This document shows, piece after piece, positions 1-7,587 of a stretch of DNA of 64,000 nt (position 1 is its first letter; each line of letters starts with the position of its first letter). Under the pieces are notes generated by a model. That model made no database searches. It saw only the letters and a list, made by a program, of their open reading frames with translations, and was not told the origin of the DNA. The position numbers were made by a program, and so were the translations under genes. The DNA comes from Rhodoferax sp. (GTDB lineage: Bacteria; Pseudomonadota; Gammaproteobacteria; Burkholderiales; Burkholderiaceae_C): assembly GCF_018780565.1 (NCBI RefSeq), contig NZ_JADMJN010000010.1, positions 1 to 64,000 on the forward strand, given 5' to 3'.

Positions 1-760
1 CGCCACTGGTGGTCAAAGCCGCCACGCCACTGGTGGTCAGCGCCACCACCTGGTCGGTGGTCAAGGCCACCACCTGGGTGGTGGTCAGCGCGGCAATACC
101 CGCCGTGCTCAGTGCTGCCACCTGCTCGGTGATCAGGGATGCCACCTGGGTGGTGGTCAGGGCTGCAATCTGGGCGGTCTTGAGCGCCGCCACGTCCGCG
201 GTCTGCATCGCCACCAACTGGGTGGTGGTCAAGGCTGCCACGCCACTGGTGGTCAAAGCCGCCACGCCACTGGTGGTCAGGGCTACGATCTGGTCAGTCG
301 TCAGGGCCACCACCTGGGTGGTGGTCAGGGCCGCCACCACGCTGCTGGTGAGCGCGGCCACTTGTTCTGTGATCAGGGATGCGACCTGGGTGGTGGTCAG
401 AGCCGCGACCTGGGCGGTCTTGAGCGCGCCCACATCCACGGTCTGCATCGCCACCAGCTGGGTGGTGGTCAGCGCGGCCACTGCGGCCGTGCTCAGTGCT
501 GCCGCCTGGGCGGTGGTCAAGGCCACCACCTGCTCGGTGATCAGTGCCGCCACCTGGTTCGTGGTCAGGGCTGCGACCTGGGCAGTCTTGAGTGCCGCCA
601 CATCCACGGTTTCCATCGCCACCACCTGGGTGGTGGTCAGGGCCGCCACGCCACTGGTGGTCAAAGCCTGGACTTGCGCCGTCTTGAGGGCCACCACCTG
701 GTCGGTGGTCAGGGCCGCCACCTGACTGGTAGTCAGGGAAGCTATATCAGCGGTTGTCCA
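1..760 (-). repeat. 24-bp tandem repeat array encoding octapeptides, with a higher-order period
   Basis: A degenerate 24-bp unit (minus-strand sense about GTGGCGGCCCTGACCACCAC) repeats in phase with the reading frame across the whole stretch. A longer order is visible: the variant encoding VVAMQTVDV/VVAMETVDV recurs near 203, 443 and 607, that is 240 and about 165 bases apart, close to ten and seven units. This suggests amplification of blocks of several octads. It is a coding repeat, not a CRISPR array: there are no unique spacers and it is continuously translated. Confidence 0.85.
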
Positions 761-826
761 CGCTTGAACTTGAACCGTGGAGAAAGACGCAATCTGCGTT
801 GTTGAAAAACCGCTGATATTACTCAT
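1..826 (-). CDS. Giant octapeptide-repeat protein, N-terminal part (probable type I secretion substrate)
   Basis: The frame is open from an ATG at 826 to the left edge, so at least 275 N-terminal residues are present and the stop lies outside the window. After about 30 non-repetitive residues (MSNISGFSTTQIASFSTVQ...) the protein is almost wholly an 8-residue repeat, roughly V-A-A-L-T-T-x-Q, with variants such as ALKTAQV, AMETVDV and ALITEQV. No Sec signal peptide is visible. A weak AAAGGG lies 8 bases before the ATG. It follows, on the same strand, genes for a type I ABC exporter, an HlyD adaptor and a Sel1 protein, so I infer that it is the exported surface or extracellular substrate; such proteins carry their export signal at the C-terminus, which is not visible here. 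The repeat resembles those in large betaproteobacterial proteins often auto-named heme utilization or adhesin; no specific function can be assigned. Confidence 0.75.
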   Translation of the reverse strand, partial: MSNISGFSTTQIASFSTVQVQAWTTADIASLTTSQVAALTTDQVVALKTAQVQALTTSGVAALTTTQVVAMETVDVAALKTAQVAALTTNQVAALITEQVVALTTAQAAALSTAAVAALTTTQLVAMQTVDVGALKTAQVAALTTTQVASLITEQVAALTSSVVAALTTTQVVALTTDQIVALTTSGVAALTTSGVAALTTTQLVAMQTADVAALKTAQIAALTTTQVASLITEQVAALSTAGIAALTTTQVVALTTDQVVALTTSGVAALTTSG

Positions 827-1216
827 AGTAAAACCCTTTAGGACTGCTCAGTCCACACGTATATAGAATGCGCAACTTTTGTGGATTGACACCTCATTGA
901 CAGAGCCAATCCACGCACAAAACGACCAACCATCGACAGCCAACAGCTAAGGAAACCACGATCACAACACTGCTTGTGGATTACACCCGTTCCCTGTCAA
1001 CGGCACTTCTACTGAAATCTTGAGGAAATATTTGAACTATTTTTTATATTTTTGAGATATGCCAAGTGCTGTCTCGGTTTATCTCACACCACCCACCTTG
1101 GAACAAGTCAAAAAGTAATGGGAACCCGGTTCTATTTCGCATATTTGGAGCTCCAAATGGTCGAAGTCAGTCGAGCACTCCGATTTCCATAACTGAAAAA
1201 CCATGGAAGTTAGTAC
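827..1216. promoter_or_regulatory. 390-bp non-coding region with several palindromes, upstream of the repeat-protein gene
   Basis: No convincing gene lies here. It holds GGACTG-CT-CAGTCC at 841-854, 15 bases before the ATG of the repeat protein. GTGGATTG at 881-888 is mirrored by CAATCCAC at 907-914, and a third copy of GTGGATT starts at 976. GAACC-C-GGTTC lies at 1122-1132, and the perfect 16-bp palindrome ATTTGGAGCTCCAAAT at 1143-1158. A TTCCAT/ATGGAA stem at 1185-1208 sits just past the Sel1 stop but has no T-run, so it is at best a weak terminator. An AT-rich tract runs from 1031 to 1062. I infer a promoter/operator region for the repeat protein, but found no convincing -35/-10 pair. Confidence 0.5.
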
Positions 1217-3127
1217 CTACACTTCTTTCAAGGATCTGGAATTCGATGCTGCTTGCAGCCATTGATTGGCCCGACGCTGTGCTTCGGCAATTTGCATCAA
1301 ACCAAGCCGTTCTTCGGATCTGACAAGATTGGCTTTCCCTGCGGCATCACCCCCTTTGGCCGCCAGAATAAACCATTTATGCGCCTCGATAAGATCAAGT
1401 GCTACCGCATCACCGGTTGCATAGATGAGCCCTAGACGTGACTGCGCACTGACAACCCCTTGTCCAGCGGCTTCAACAAACCAATGGAAAGCCAGGGCCG
1501 AATCTTGCTTAACACCCTGACCCTTGCTGTACATCAACGCCAGGTTGTATTGCGCCTCCGGATCTCCCTGATGCGCGGCTTTGCTCCACCAATGCACCGC
1601 TTGATCCATATTCTGGGTGAGCGCAAAAAGTACGCCCAAGGTTGCTTGCGCCGCCACAAAACCAAGATCTGCAGCCTTTTGACACCAAATGAACGCTTGT
1701 CGCAAATCCTGCGCCACGCCGTCACCGCCACTGGCATACATGGCTCCCAGGTTCCACTGGGCCTTGGCATCCCCCTGGTCGGCAGCTTTCTGAAACCAAA
1801 ACAAGGCCTGCGCAAAGTCCCGAGGAGCCCCTCTGCCGTTCAAGTAGGTGATGCCCAGCGCGCATTGCGCCAGCGCATACCCCTGCTCTGCAGCCAGACG
1901 ACACCAATAAAAAGCCTGTCCGAGATCATGAGAAATCCCTTTTCCGGCAGCATAGTGCTGACTCAAGAGAAATTGGGCCTCCGCGATACCCTGCTCCGCC
2001 GCCCTCTTGAAACATGCCGATGCGGCATGCTCCATTTCGCCGCTGAATAGATGCCCAAGGGTAAGCAGTGAGCGGGGGTCTCCGGCCTCGCCCGCCTTGA
2101 CATACCACGAGCACCCTGCCAACGGATCCTGCTCCACACCTTGCCCAGACAAATAATGGCGCCCAAGAAAGAACTGCGCCTCAAGATCACCTTGTTCCGC
2201 TGCCTTGTGGTACCAAACCCAGGCTTGCTCATCATGCACACCCTCATACAGTCTTGCCAAAGCAAGCTGTGCGCGCACTTCGCCTTGCTTTGCCGCACTC
2301 AGATACCAAGCTTCCGCCTGAACCAGATCCTCGGGAACACCCAAGCCAAAATGACACATCAATGCAAAGTTGTAACGCGCATCAGCATCGCCCATCTCTG
2401 CCGCCTTGATCCATCCTGATGCATCACGTCTGCGTTCGACAGTCCCGGCCTTGCGGCGGGTCCGCGTCCGCCTCAAGGAGCGCCCGTCGCCGTTCGCATC
2501 AATGAGCCCCATAGCAACCTGAGCAGCAGCGAAGTGCTGTTGAGCGGCTTTGCGGTACCAGTCCAGCGCGAGCTCGACATCACAGGGAACCCCGTGGCCA
2601 TTGGCGTACAAATCGGCCAAAGCACATTGGGCAGCCGCCAGCCCCTGCTCCGCCGAACGCTGATACCAGTAAAGGGCCTGCCGATAGTCCTGCACCACGC
2701 CCTTGCCATTTTCAAACGCAGCACCGACCGTGAACTGAGCCTCGGTCAGGCCCAGTTCAGCAGCTTTGAAAAAACAGGCGTTTGCAGACTCTGAATGAAG
2801 CGCGCCGTAGAACTTGCCAAGTCTGAAAATTGCTTTGGGATGCCCTTGCTCCGCAGCCTTCAGGTACCAAAAGAAGGCTTTGTGATCATCCTGCTCAACC
2901 GCCACGCCATTCGCGTATCTCGTACCCAGCAAATACTGAGCCGCAGCCAAGCCTCTTTCTGCCGCTTGACGAATCCAGAGCAGCGCCTTCTCGAAGTCTT
3001 GCGCTACGCCCACGCCATTGGCATACATCAAACCAACTTCGTATTGAGCATCCAGAAGCCCGAGCCGAGCTGACTTCAACGTGCTGCTGAATGCCCGCTT
3101 GTCCTTGGCAACTATCTTTGTGGCCAT
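1217..3127 (-). CDS. Sel1-like repeat (tetratricopeptide-type) protein
   Basis: This 636-residue protein is made almost entirely of Sel1-like repeats, with recurring A-x-x-x-L-G-x-x-Y-x-x-G-x-G-V-x-Q-D and A-x-x-W-x-x-K-A-A-E-Q-G signatures, about sixteen in all. Sel1 repeats form alpha-helical solenoids that scaffold protein complexes. There is no signal peptide or membrane segment, so a cytoplasmic location is likely. One repeat near residues 205-240 is broken by an arginine-rich stretch (RSLRRTRTRRKAG); I found no simple frameshift that restores it. The start is supported by AAAGGAAACC-ATG. The gene begins 28 bp after the HlyD stop and precedes the octapeptide-repeat gene, so it probably belongs to the type I secretion operon. 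A role in substrate handling or regulation is only inference. Confidence 0.85.
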   Translation of the reverse strand: MATKIVAKDKRAFSSTLKSARLGLLDAQYEVGLMYANGVGVAQDFEKALLWIRQAAERGLAAAQYLLGTRYANGVAVEQDDHKAFFWYLKAAEQGHPKAIFRLGKFYGALHSESANACFFKAAELGLTEAQFTVGAAFENGKGVVQDYRQALYWYQRSAEQGLAAAQCALADLYANGHGVPCDVELALDWYRKAAQQHFAAAQVAMGLIDANGDGRSLRRTRTRRKAGTVERRRDASGWIKAAEMGDADARYNFALMCHFGLGVPEDLVQAEAWYLSAAKQGEVRAQLALARLYEGVHDEQAWVWYHKAAEQGDLEAQFFLGRHYLSGQGVEQDPLAGCSWYVKAGEAGDPRSLLTLGHLFSGEMEHAASACFKRAAEQGIAEAQFLLSQHYAAGKGISHDLGQAFYWCRLAAEQGYALAQCALGITYLNGRGAPRDFAQALFWFQKAADQGDAKAQWNLGAMYASGGDGVAQDLRQAFIWCQKAADLGFVAAQATLGVLFALTQNMDQAVHWWSKAAHQGDPEAQYNLALMYSKGQGVKQDSALAFHWFVEAAGQGVVSAQSRLGLIYATGDAVALDLIEAHKWFILAAKGGDAAGKANLVRSEERLGLMQIAEAQRRANQWLQAASNSRSLKEV

Positions 3128-3155
3128 GGTTTCCTTTCATTTGCAATTCTTGCCC

Positions 3156-4535
3156 TCATGGCTCCCGAATCGCTTCGTTCATCCCTTTGGTAAGCGGCCA
3201 GGCCAGATAAGAAATCACGGAACGCTTGCCCACAACGATCTCCGCCGACAAGGTCATACCAGGCAAGAGCCGCGAACTCTCAATCATGTTTTTGAGTGTC
3301 GTCTTGTCCAGGGAAATACGGCTCAAGTAATAGGCATCCGCCCCGGACTTGGCTGATGGATCCCGTCGAAACGCATCCTCGCTGATCGTGCGAACTTTGG
3401 CATCCAGTGTGCCGTGTTTTTGAAATGGATAGGCATCCAGCTTCAAATGAACGGGGTGTCCGAGTTTGATGTACCCGACATCGACAGAATCGATATGGAC
3501 CTCTGCTTCAAGTGCGACATTGAGGGGAACCAGTGTAAAAAACGTTTCCGCTTCCTTGACAATAGACCCCGGCGACAGCTTGGCAATGTCCAGCACAACA
3601 GCGTCAACTGGTGCCACCAATGTCACGAGCTTGTGACGTTTGTCAGCCTTTTGCAATTGCTCCCTCACAGAATCCCGCTCCCGCGACAAGGCCAGTAAAT
3701 CTTCCATTGTTTTTTGCCGCCAGCCTTTTTCAAAAGCGGTTCGCTCCGACTCAAAGGCGGCCAGTTCTCTCTTGATTTCCTGCTCACGGCTAACCGTAAG
3801 CTCCAGATCGCGCTCGACCTCCTTGCTCCTTTGCTGCGCCTCAAGCAACTGAATAGGTGCACCAAACTTTTGAGCCACCATCTTTTCTTGCATCGCTTCA
3901 ATTTCTTTCAGCGACCGAAGACGAGACGCCACCAGTTGCTGATCGTGCTTATTCGTGGTCAAAGCGGCCCGCAGCTTGGCAGCGGTTTCCTGCATTTTCA
4001 TCTGCTGGGCCTTGTAATTCGCCTTTCTTTCCAGTAACAGATTCGCTTGCAACTGCGTATCCGCATTGACAGCGGGCGTACTTCGGCTGCTTTCGCCAGA
4101 CAATTCCAGCCCAAAGCCTTCAATTTGAGTTTCCAAACTCGTCAGGCGAAGCCTGAGCTGCGTTTCGTCTGCCTGGATAAAGGTAGCGTCAAGCGTTGCC
4201 AAACTCTCACCCTTTTTGACGACTTGCCCGACTCGCACATCCACACTCTGGATAATTGAAGTTTCCAGGGGTTGGACCACGACGTTTGGCAACGGGTTCA
4301 CCAGACGCCCCTGCGCCACAACCACTTGATCCAACTGAGAAAGGCTGGCCCAAATTGCAAATGATGCGAAACTGGCCAGCAAAACATGCATGGTAATTTG
4401 AGCAAATCGCGGCACAGGACTGCGTTCAATTTCATCCGCGTCAGGCAAGTACTCGACGACTGTCTTAGCCTTCGCGCGCTTAGTCCCCTTGGAGAAAAGC
4501 CCTCGCCTTAGAGATGGCTTGTTTGCTGGTTCCAT
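3156..4535 (-). CDS. HlyD-family periplasmic adaptor of a type I secretion system
   Basis: The protein has 459 residues, the usual length for HlyD/PrtE-type membrane fusion proteins. A short cytoplasmic N-terminus is followed by one membrane helix at about 48-67 (VLLASFASFAIWASL). Then come a lipoyl half-motif, a long coiled-coil hairpin at about 130-270 (repeated Q/E/K/L heptads), a second lipoyl half (VDAVVLDIAKLSPGSIV) and the beta-barrel/C-terminal domain with the family-typical PGMTLSAEIVVGKRSVISYL. It bridges the inner-membrane ABC exporter and a TolC-type channel. It overlaps the ABC gene by 28 bp, which points to translational coupling. No tolC homologue is visible in the window, so the outer-membrane component must be encoded elsewhere. 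Confidence 0.92.
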   Translation of the reverse strand: MEPANKPSLRRGLFSKGTKRAKAKTVVEYLPDADEIERSPVPRFAQITMHVLLASFASFAIWASLSQLDQVVVAQGRLVNPLPNVVVQPLETSIIQSVDVRVGQVVKKGESLATLDATFIQADETQLRLRLTSLETQIEGFGLELSGESSRSTPAVNADTQLQANLLLERKANYKAQQMKMQETAAKLRAALTTNKHDQQLVASRLRSLKEIEAMQEKMVAQKFGAPIQLLEAQQRSKEVERDLELTVSREQEIKRELAAFESERTAFEKGWRQKTMEDLLALSRERDSVREQLQKADKRHKLVTLVAPVDAVVLDIAKLSPGSIVKEAETFFTLVPLNVALEAEVHIDSVDVGYIKLGHPVHLKLDAYPFQKHGTLDAKVRTISEDAFRRDPSAKSGADAYYLSRISLDKTTLKNMIESSRLLPGMTLSAEIVVGKRSVISYLAWPLTKGMNEAIREP

Positions 4536-6682
4536 AGCTGCTGGTAGGTTTCACATCGCGTGAGCAATTCATCATGTCGGCCACTGTCCATCAAACGTCC
4601 ATGCTGCATGACAAGGATGGCATTGGCATTGACCAGCGTTGACAGTCGATGGGAAATCATGATGACTGTTCGCCCAACCGCGATCCGCGACAGATTGCGA
4701 ATAAAAATGGCCTCACTCTCTGGATCAAGTGCGCTTGCCGCCTCGTCGAGAACCAGGATGCGGGGCTTGGTAAGAAGGGTGCGCGCAATTGACAGGCGCT
4801 GCTTCTGTCCACCCGAAAGATTCGCCGCATTCTCTTCCAATAAAGTGTTGTAGCCTTGAGGAAGTCTTTCAATAAATTCAGCGGCACCAGAGGCATCGGC
4901 AGCGGCCACGATTTCCTCAAACGTGGCTTCCGGCTTGGCAGCAGAGATATTCTCACGGACCGTACCTCTGAACAAAAAGTTTTCCTGTAAAACCACACCG
5001 ATTTGGCGGCGCAGGTGGGACAGCTCGATCTCACGCGCGTCGGTCCGATCAAAGCGAACGATGCCCTCTTGCACGCTATAGAGACCCTGGATCAACTTTG
5101 TCAGGGTGGTCTTGCCGGAGCCGCTACGGCCAACGATACCAACGACCGCGCCCGCCGGGATGGTCAATGTGGCTCTATCCAGCGCAGCCGCACTGGCGCC
5201 GGGATAACGAAAGGTAACTTCTTCAAAAGAAATTTCCCCAGCCAGGTCGGGACGCAATCCGCCCGCGCTGGCGCGGCCCTCCGATGGCCGATTCATGACT
5301 TCTCCCAACATGCGGACCGACAGCGCAGTCTCCTGATAATCATTCACCAATGCAACGATGGCGATCAGTGGTGCGACCACGCGGTTCGTGATCATCTGGA
5401 AGCCGATAAGCGCCCCCACAGTGAGCGTCTGATCAAAGACTTCCTGCGCGCCAACCACAATAATGACAACCGGCAGGAGCTTGCCCAAGAAGTCGGTGAT
5501 CGCATTGCCGGTGATGGAGATTTTCCCCACCCGAAAATGCATATTGATGGATTGCGCTGAGCGCTGATCCCACAGTCGACGCTGGGTTGGTTCAATGGCC
5601 AGTGCCTTGACTGTTCTCATGCCATGAATGGTTTCCACCATCATGGATTGCCGTTGCCCCTCTGCACTGTAGAGATCATTAAGTCGGCGTTGAAAAGTCG
5701 GAACCATGGCGGCAACGATTCCACCGATTAAAAAAGTGAACACCAGGGTTATGAACGCCAGCTTGACTGAATAGGTAAACAGAATCGGCAGAAAAATCAG
5801 GAGCGACGTGGCATCCAACGCAGTGAAAAACATGCGCCCGGTTAGAAATGACCGGATTTTTTCCACCTGCTGCATGTGACGGGTAATGACCCCTGCCGTA
5901 GTGGTCTCGAAATAGTCAATTGGCAAAGAAAGAAGGTGTGCGAACGTGCGGCGTGTCAGCCGCATGTCTATCTTGTTAGTCGCAGAGAGCGTCAGGATCT
6001 GGCGAAGAAAGCCGAATAGAGAATCAAACACCAGCGCAATGACAATGCCCACACCAAGCACCCACAGGGTGGACAGACTTTGATGAACCAGCACCTTGTC
6101 GATCACCAACTGAAAAAACATGGGCGATGCCAATGCCAGAAAATGCATAGCAATCGCCGCAATTGCAATGTCCCGGAGCGCCGCTTTTTGCTTCAGTATC
6201 TCCGGGATGAACCAACGAAAGCCGAATGGCTGATTTTGTTCAGGCAACGCATACAAGCGCTTTACAAAGAAGACTTCGCCTTCCCAGCGGGTGCAAAACT
6301 TTTCACGATCTATCAGCAGGACTTCTGTGGCGTTATCAGCCAGAGGGTTCAAGATGGCTACTTGACCCCCATCTTTTGCGGATGCACCCATGACAATGAC
6401 GCAATTCCCATCGCTCATCCGGGCAATCAGCGGAAACACGCCTCCTTGCGCCTGAAGGCCTTCCCACGAAAGTTTGTCGAACTTGGCTTTCAAACCAATG
6501 TCCGAAGCAATGCGCAGCAAGGTGGCCGGACTCGGCTCTTCCGAGACCAGCGCGTAGTCTTCAATCAAGCGCTCAGGGTTGACCGGCAAACGATGATGCT
6601 GGGCAATCGCGGAGAGGCACTGGATGGTCGTATGGGGAAATTTTTCTGCCATTGTTGAAATTCCCGACGGGATGTCAGGCAT
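4508..6682 (-). CDS. Type I secretion ABC exporter (HlyB-like) with a degenerate C39 peptidase-like domain
   Basis: The 724 residues comprise an N-terminal C39-like domain (about 10-145), an ABC transmembrane domain with six helices (about 165-455) and an ATPase domain. Walker A is GRSGSGKTT at about 518-526, the signature LSGGQ at about 622-626, Walker B ILVLDEA at about 642-648 and the switch ISHRLST near 678. In the C39-like part (TTIQCLSAIAQHHRLPVNP), aligning by eye to HlyB (ALEILAQYHNVSVNP) puts Gln where a peptidase would have its catalytic Cys, with a Cys one residue later. It is therefore probably a non-cleaving, substrate-docking domain. An internal ATG at 6652 is an alternative start, because neither start has a clear ribosome site. 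It exports the unfolded substrate together with HlyD and probably serves the octapeptide-repeat protein. Confidence 0.92.
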   Translation of the reverse strand: MPDIPSGISTMAEKFPHTTIQCLSAIAQHHRLPVNPERLIEDYALVSEEPSPATLLRIASDIGLKAKFDKLSWEGLQAQGGVFPLIARMSDGNCVIVMGASAKDGGQVAILNPLADNATEVLLIDREKFCTRWEGEVFFVKRLYALPEQNQPFGFRWFIPEILKQKAALRDIAIAAIAMHFLALASPMFFQLVIDKVLVHQSLSTLWVLGVGIVIALVFDSLFGFLRQILTLSATNKIDMRLTRRTFAHLLSLPIDYFETTTAGVITRHMQQVEKIRSFLTGRMFFTALDATSLLIFLPILFTYSVKLAFITLVFTFLIGGIVAAMVPTFQRRLNDLYSAEGQRQSMMVETIHGMRTVKALAIEPTQRRLWDQRSAQSINMHFRVGKISITGNAITDFLGKLLPVVIIVVGAQEVFDQTLTVGALIGFQMITNRVVAPLIAIVALVNDYQETALSVRMLGEVMNRPSEGRASAGGLRPDLAGEISFEEVTFRYPGASAAALDRATLTIPAGAVVGIVGRSGSGKTTLTKLIQGLYSVQEGIVRFDRTDAREIELSHLRRQIGVVLQENFLFRGTVRENISAAKPEATFEEIVAAADASGAAEFIERLPQGYNTLLEENAANLSGGQKQRLSIARTLLTKPRILVLDEAASALDPESEAIFIRNLSRIAVGRTVIMISHRLSTLVNANAILVMQHGRLMDSGRHDELLTRCETYQQLWNQQTSHL

Positions 6683-6789
6683 TTCAACATGGGGACCAAG
6701 GCCAGGAAGCGCAGATTAGCGGCCGATTACCCCCTTAGTTCTCCAAGCCTTGCGCGGCAAACGCCAGATGGCTTGCGCAGCAGAACGGA

Positions 6790-7080
6790 CTAATGGAGTA
6801 GCTGACGCTGTCCGTCCAACTTTCGCTCAACATAGGTCAGCCAAGGCTCAACCAGAATACGGATTTGGGCATCGTTTTGCAAAATTCGTTGCATGATCCT
6901 GTGTTTTTCGGATCGCTGCTCTGGAAGTAAATTTTCGCTTTTCGATTTGTGACGCAGTTGCTCGATCAGCACCGCACACGCACCCTCGAAGCGCATCACC
7001 TCGTCCCAGTCTTCGGCCTGGGCGGCATCCCGCATTTTGGCGCTGCTATCCTCAATGGCCTTGTAGTAGTCGATTAACAT
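6790..7080 (-). CDS. fliT: Flagellar export chaperone FliT
   Basis: A small helical protein of 96 residues, in the FliT size range, rich in Glu, Gln and Arg, placed last in fliC-fliD-fliS-fliT. FliT binds the filament cap FliD and keeps it soluble for export; in enteric bacteria it also inhibits FlhDC. I chose the ATG at 7080 (MLIDYYKAIEDSSAKM), 16 bp after the fliS stop, with AGGAAC upstream. A longer frame from 7158 would overlap fliS by about 60 bp and has no advantage. Sequence conservation in this family is low, so the call rests largely on position, length and helical character. Confidence 0.8.
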   Translation of the reverse strand: MLIDYYKAIEDSSAKMRDAAQAEDWDEVMRFEGACAVLIEQLRHKSKSENLLPEQRSEKHRIMQRILQNDAQIRILVEPWLTYVERKLDGQRQLLH

Positions 7081-7096
7081 TTGAAGTATGTTCCTG

Positions 7097-7525
7097 TTAC
7101 AGGCTTCCAACACTTTGAGATTGGGCCGCAACCTCGCCCTTGATTTGATTCCATCCATCCGCCACCGGATGGATCAGTCGAATCACCTCTTCAATGATCG
7201 CCACGTCATTTCGCAGGTTTGCTTCTGTCGTACGAAATATGCAGTAATCGTACAAGCCCCGCAAATTGGCAGCCAAATCACCCCCACGGGCATCATCCAA
7301 ACCAGCCTTCAAGCCCTCCTCCAGGATACGCACGGCTCGACCAATCGAGCGTCCTTTGGTAGGAATATCACCATTCAGGATGGCCCCCTTTGCAGCAGCC
7401 AGCGACTGCAATAACGCCTCAAAAAGCAAACTGACCAGTTGATGTGGATTGGCCATGGAAACAGAAGTTTCCAAACCAACATTTCGGTAGGAATTTGCGG
7501 AGCGCGTGCTAACAGGGGTAAACAT
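7097..7525 (-). CDS. fliS: Flagellin-specific export chaperone FliS
   Basis: This 142-residue protein has the FliS N-terminus (SANSYRNVGLETSV) followed by the four-helix chaperone body (ANPHQLVSLLFEALLQSLAAAKGAI, and LRGLYDYCIFRTTEANL later on). FliS binds the C-terminal helices of flagellin, stops it polymerising in the cytoplasm and delivers it to the export gate. Two in-frame ATGs exist at 7534 and 7525. AAGGAG directly abuts the first and lies 9 bases before the second, so the second (MFTPVSTRS) is the likely start. It lies between fliD and fliT. Confidence 0.95.
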   Translation of the reverse strand: MFTPVSTRSANSYRNVGLETSVSMANPHQLVSLLFEALLQSLAAAKGAILNGDIPTKGRSIGRAVRILEEGLKAGLDDARGGDLAANLRGLYDYCIFRTTEANLRNDVAIIEEVIRLIHPVADGWNQIKGEVAAQSQSVGSL

Positions 7526-7587
7526 TTTGACCATCTCCTTGAGTGCCGTATGTTTTATATATCGGCAAGTGGACGGAAAAATAAACC

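Noticed and set aside
9..725. Plus-strand open frame rich in V, A and T over the repeat array
   Set aside because: It is the antisense shadow of the 24-bp coding repeat. The minus-strand frame has a proper start, ribosome site and operon context.
1..760. Repeat array as a possible CRISPR
   Set aside because: Units are contiguous, 24 bp, in codon phase and without unique spacers; no cas genes are near.
1460..3073. Several plus-strand frames opposite the Sel1 gene
   Set aside because: They lie antisense to clear Sel1 repeats and show no family pattern.
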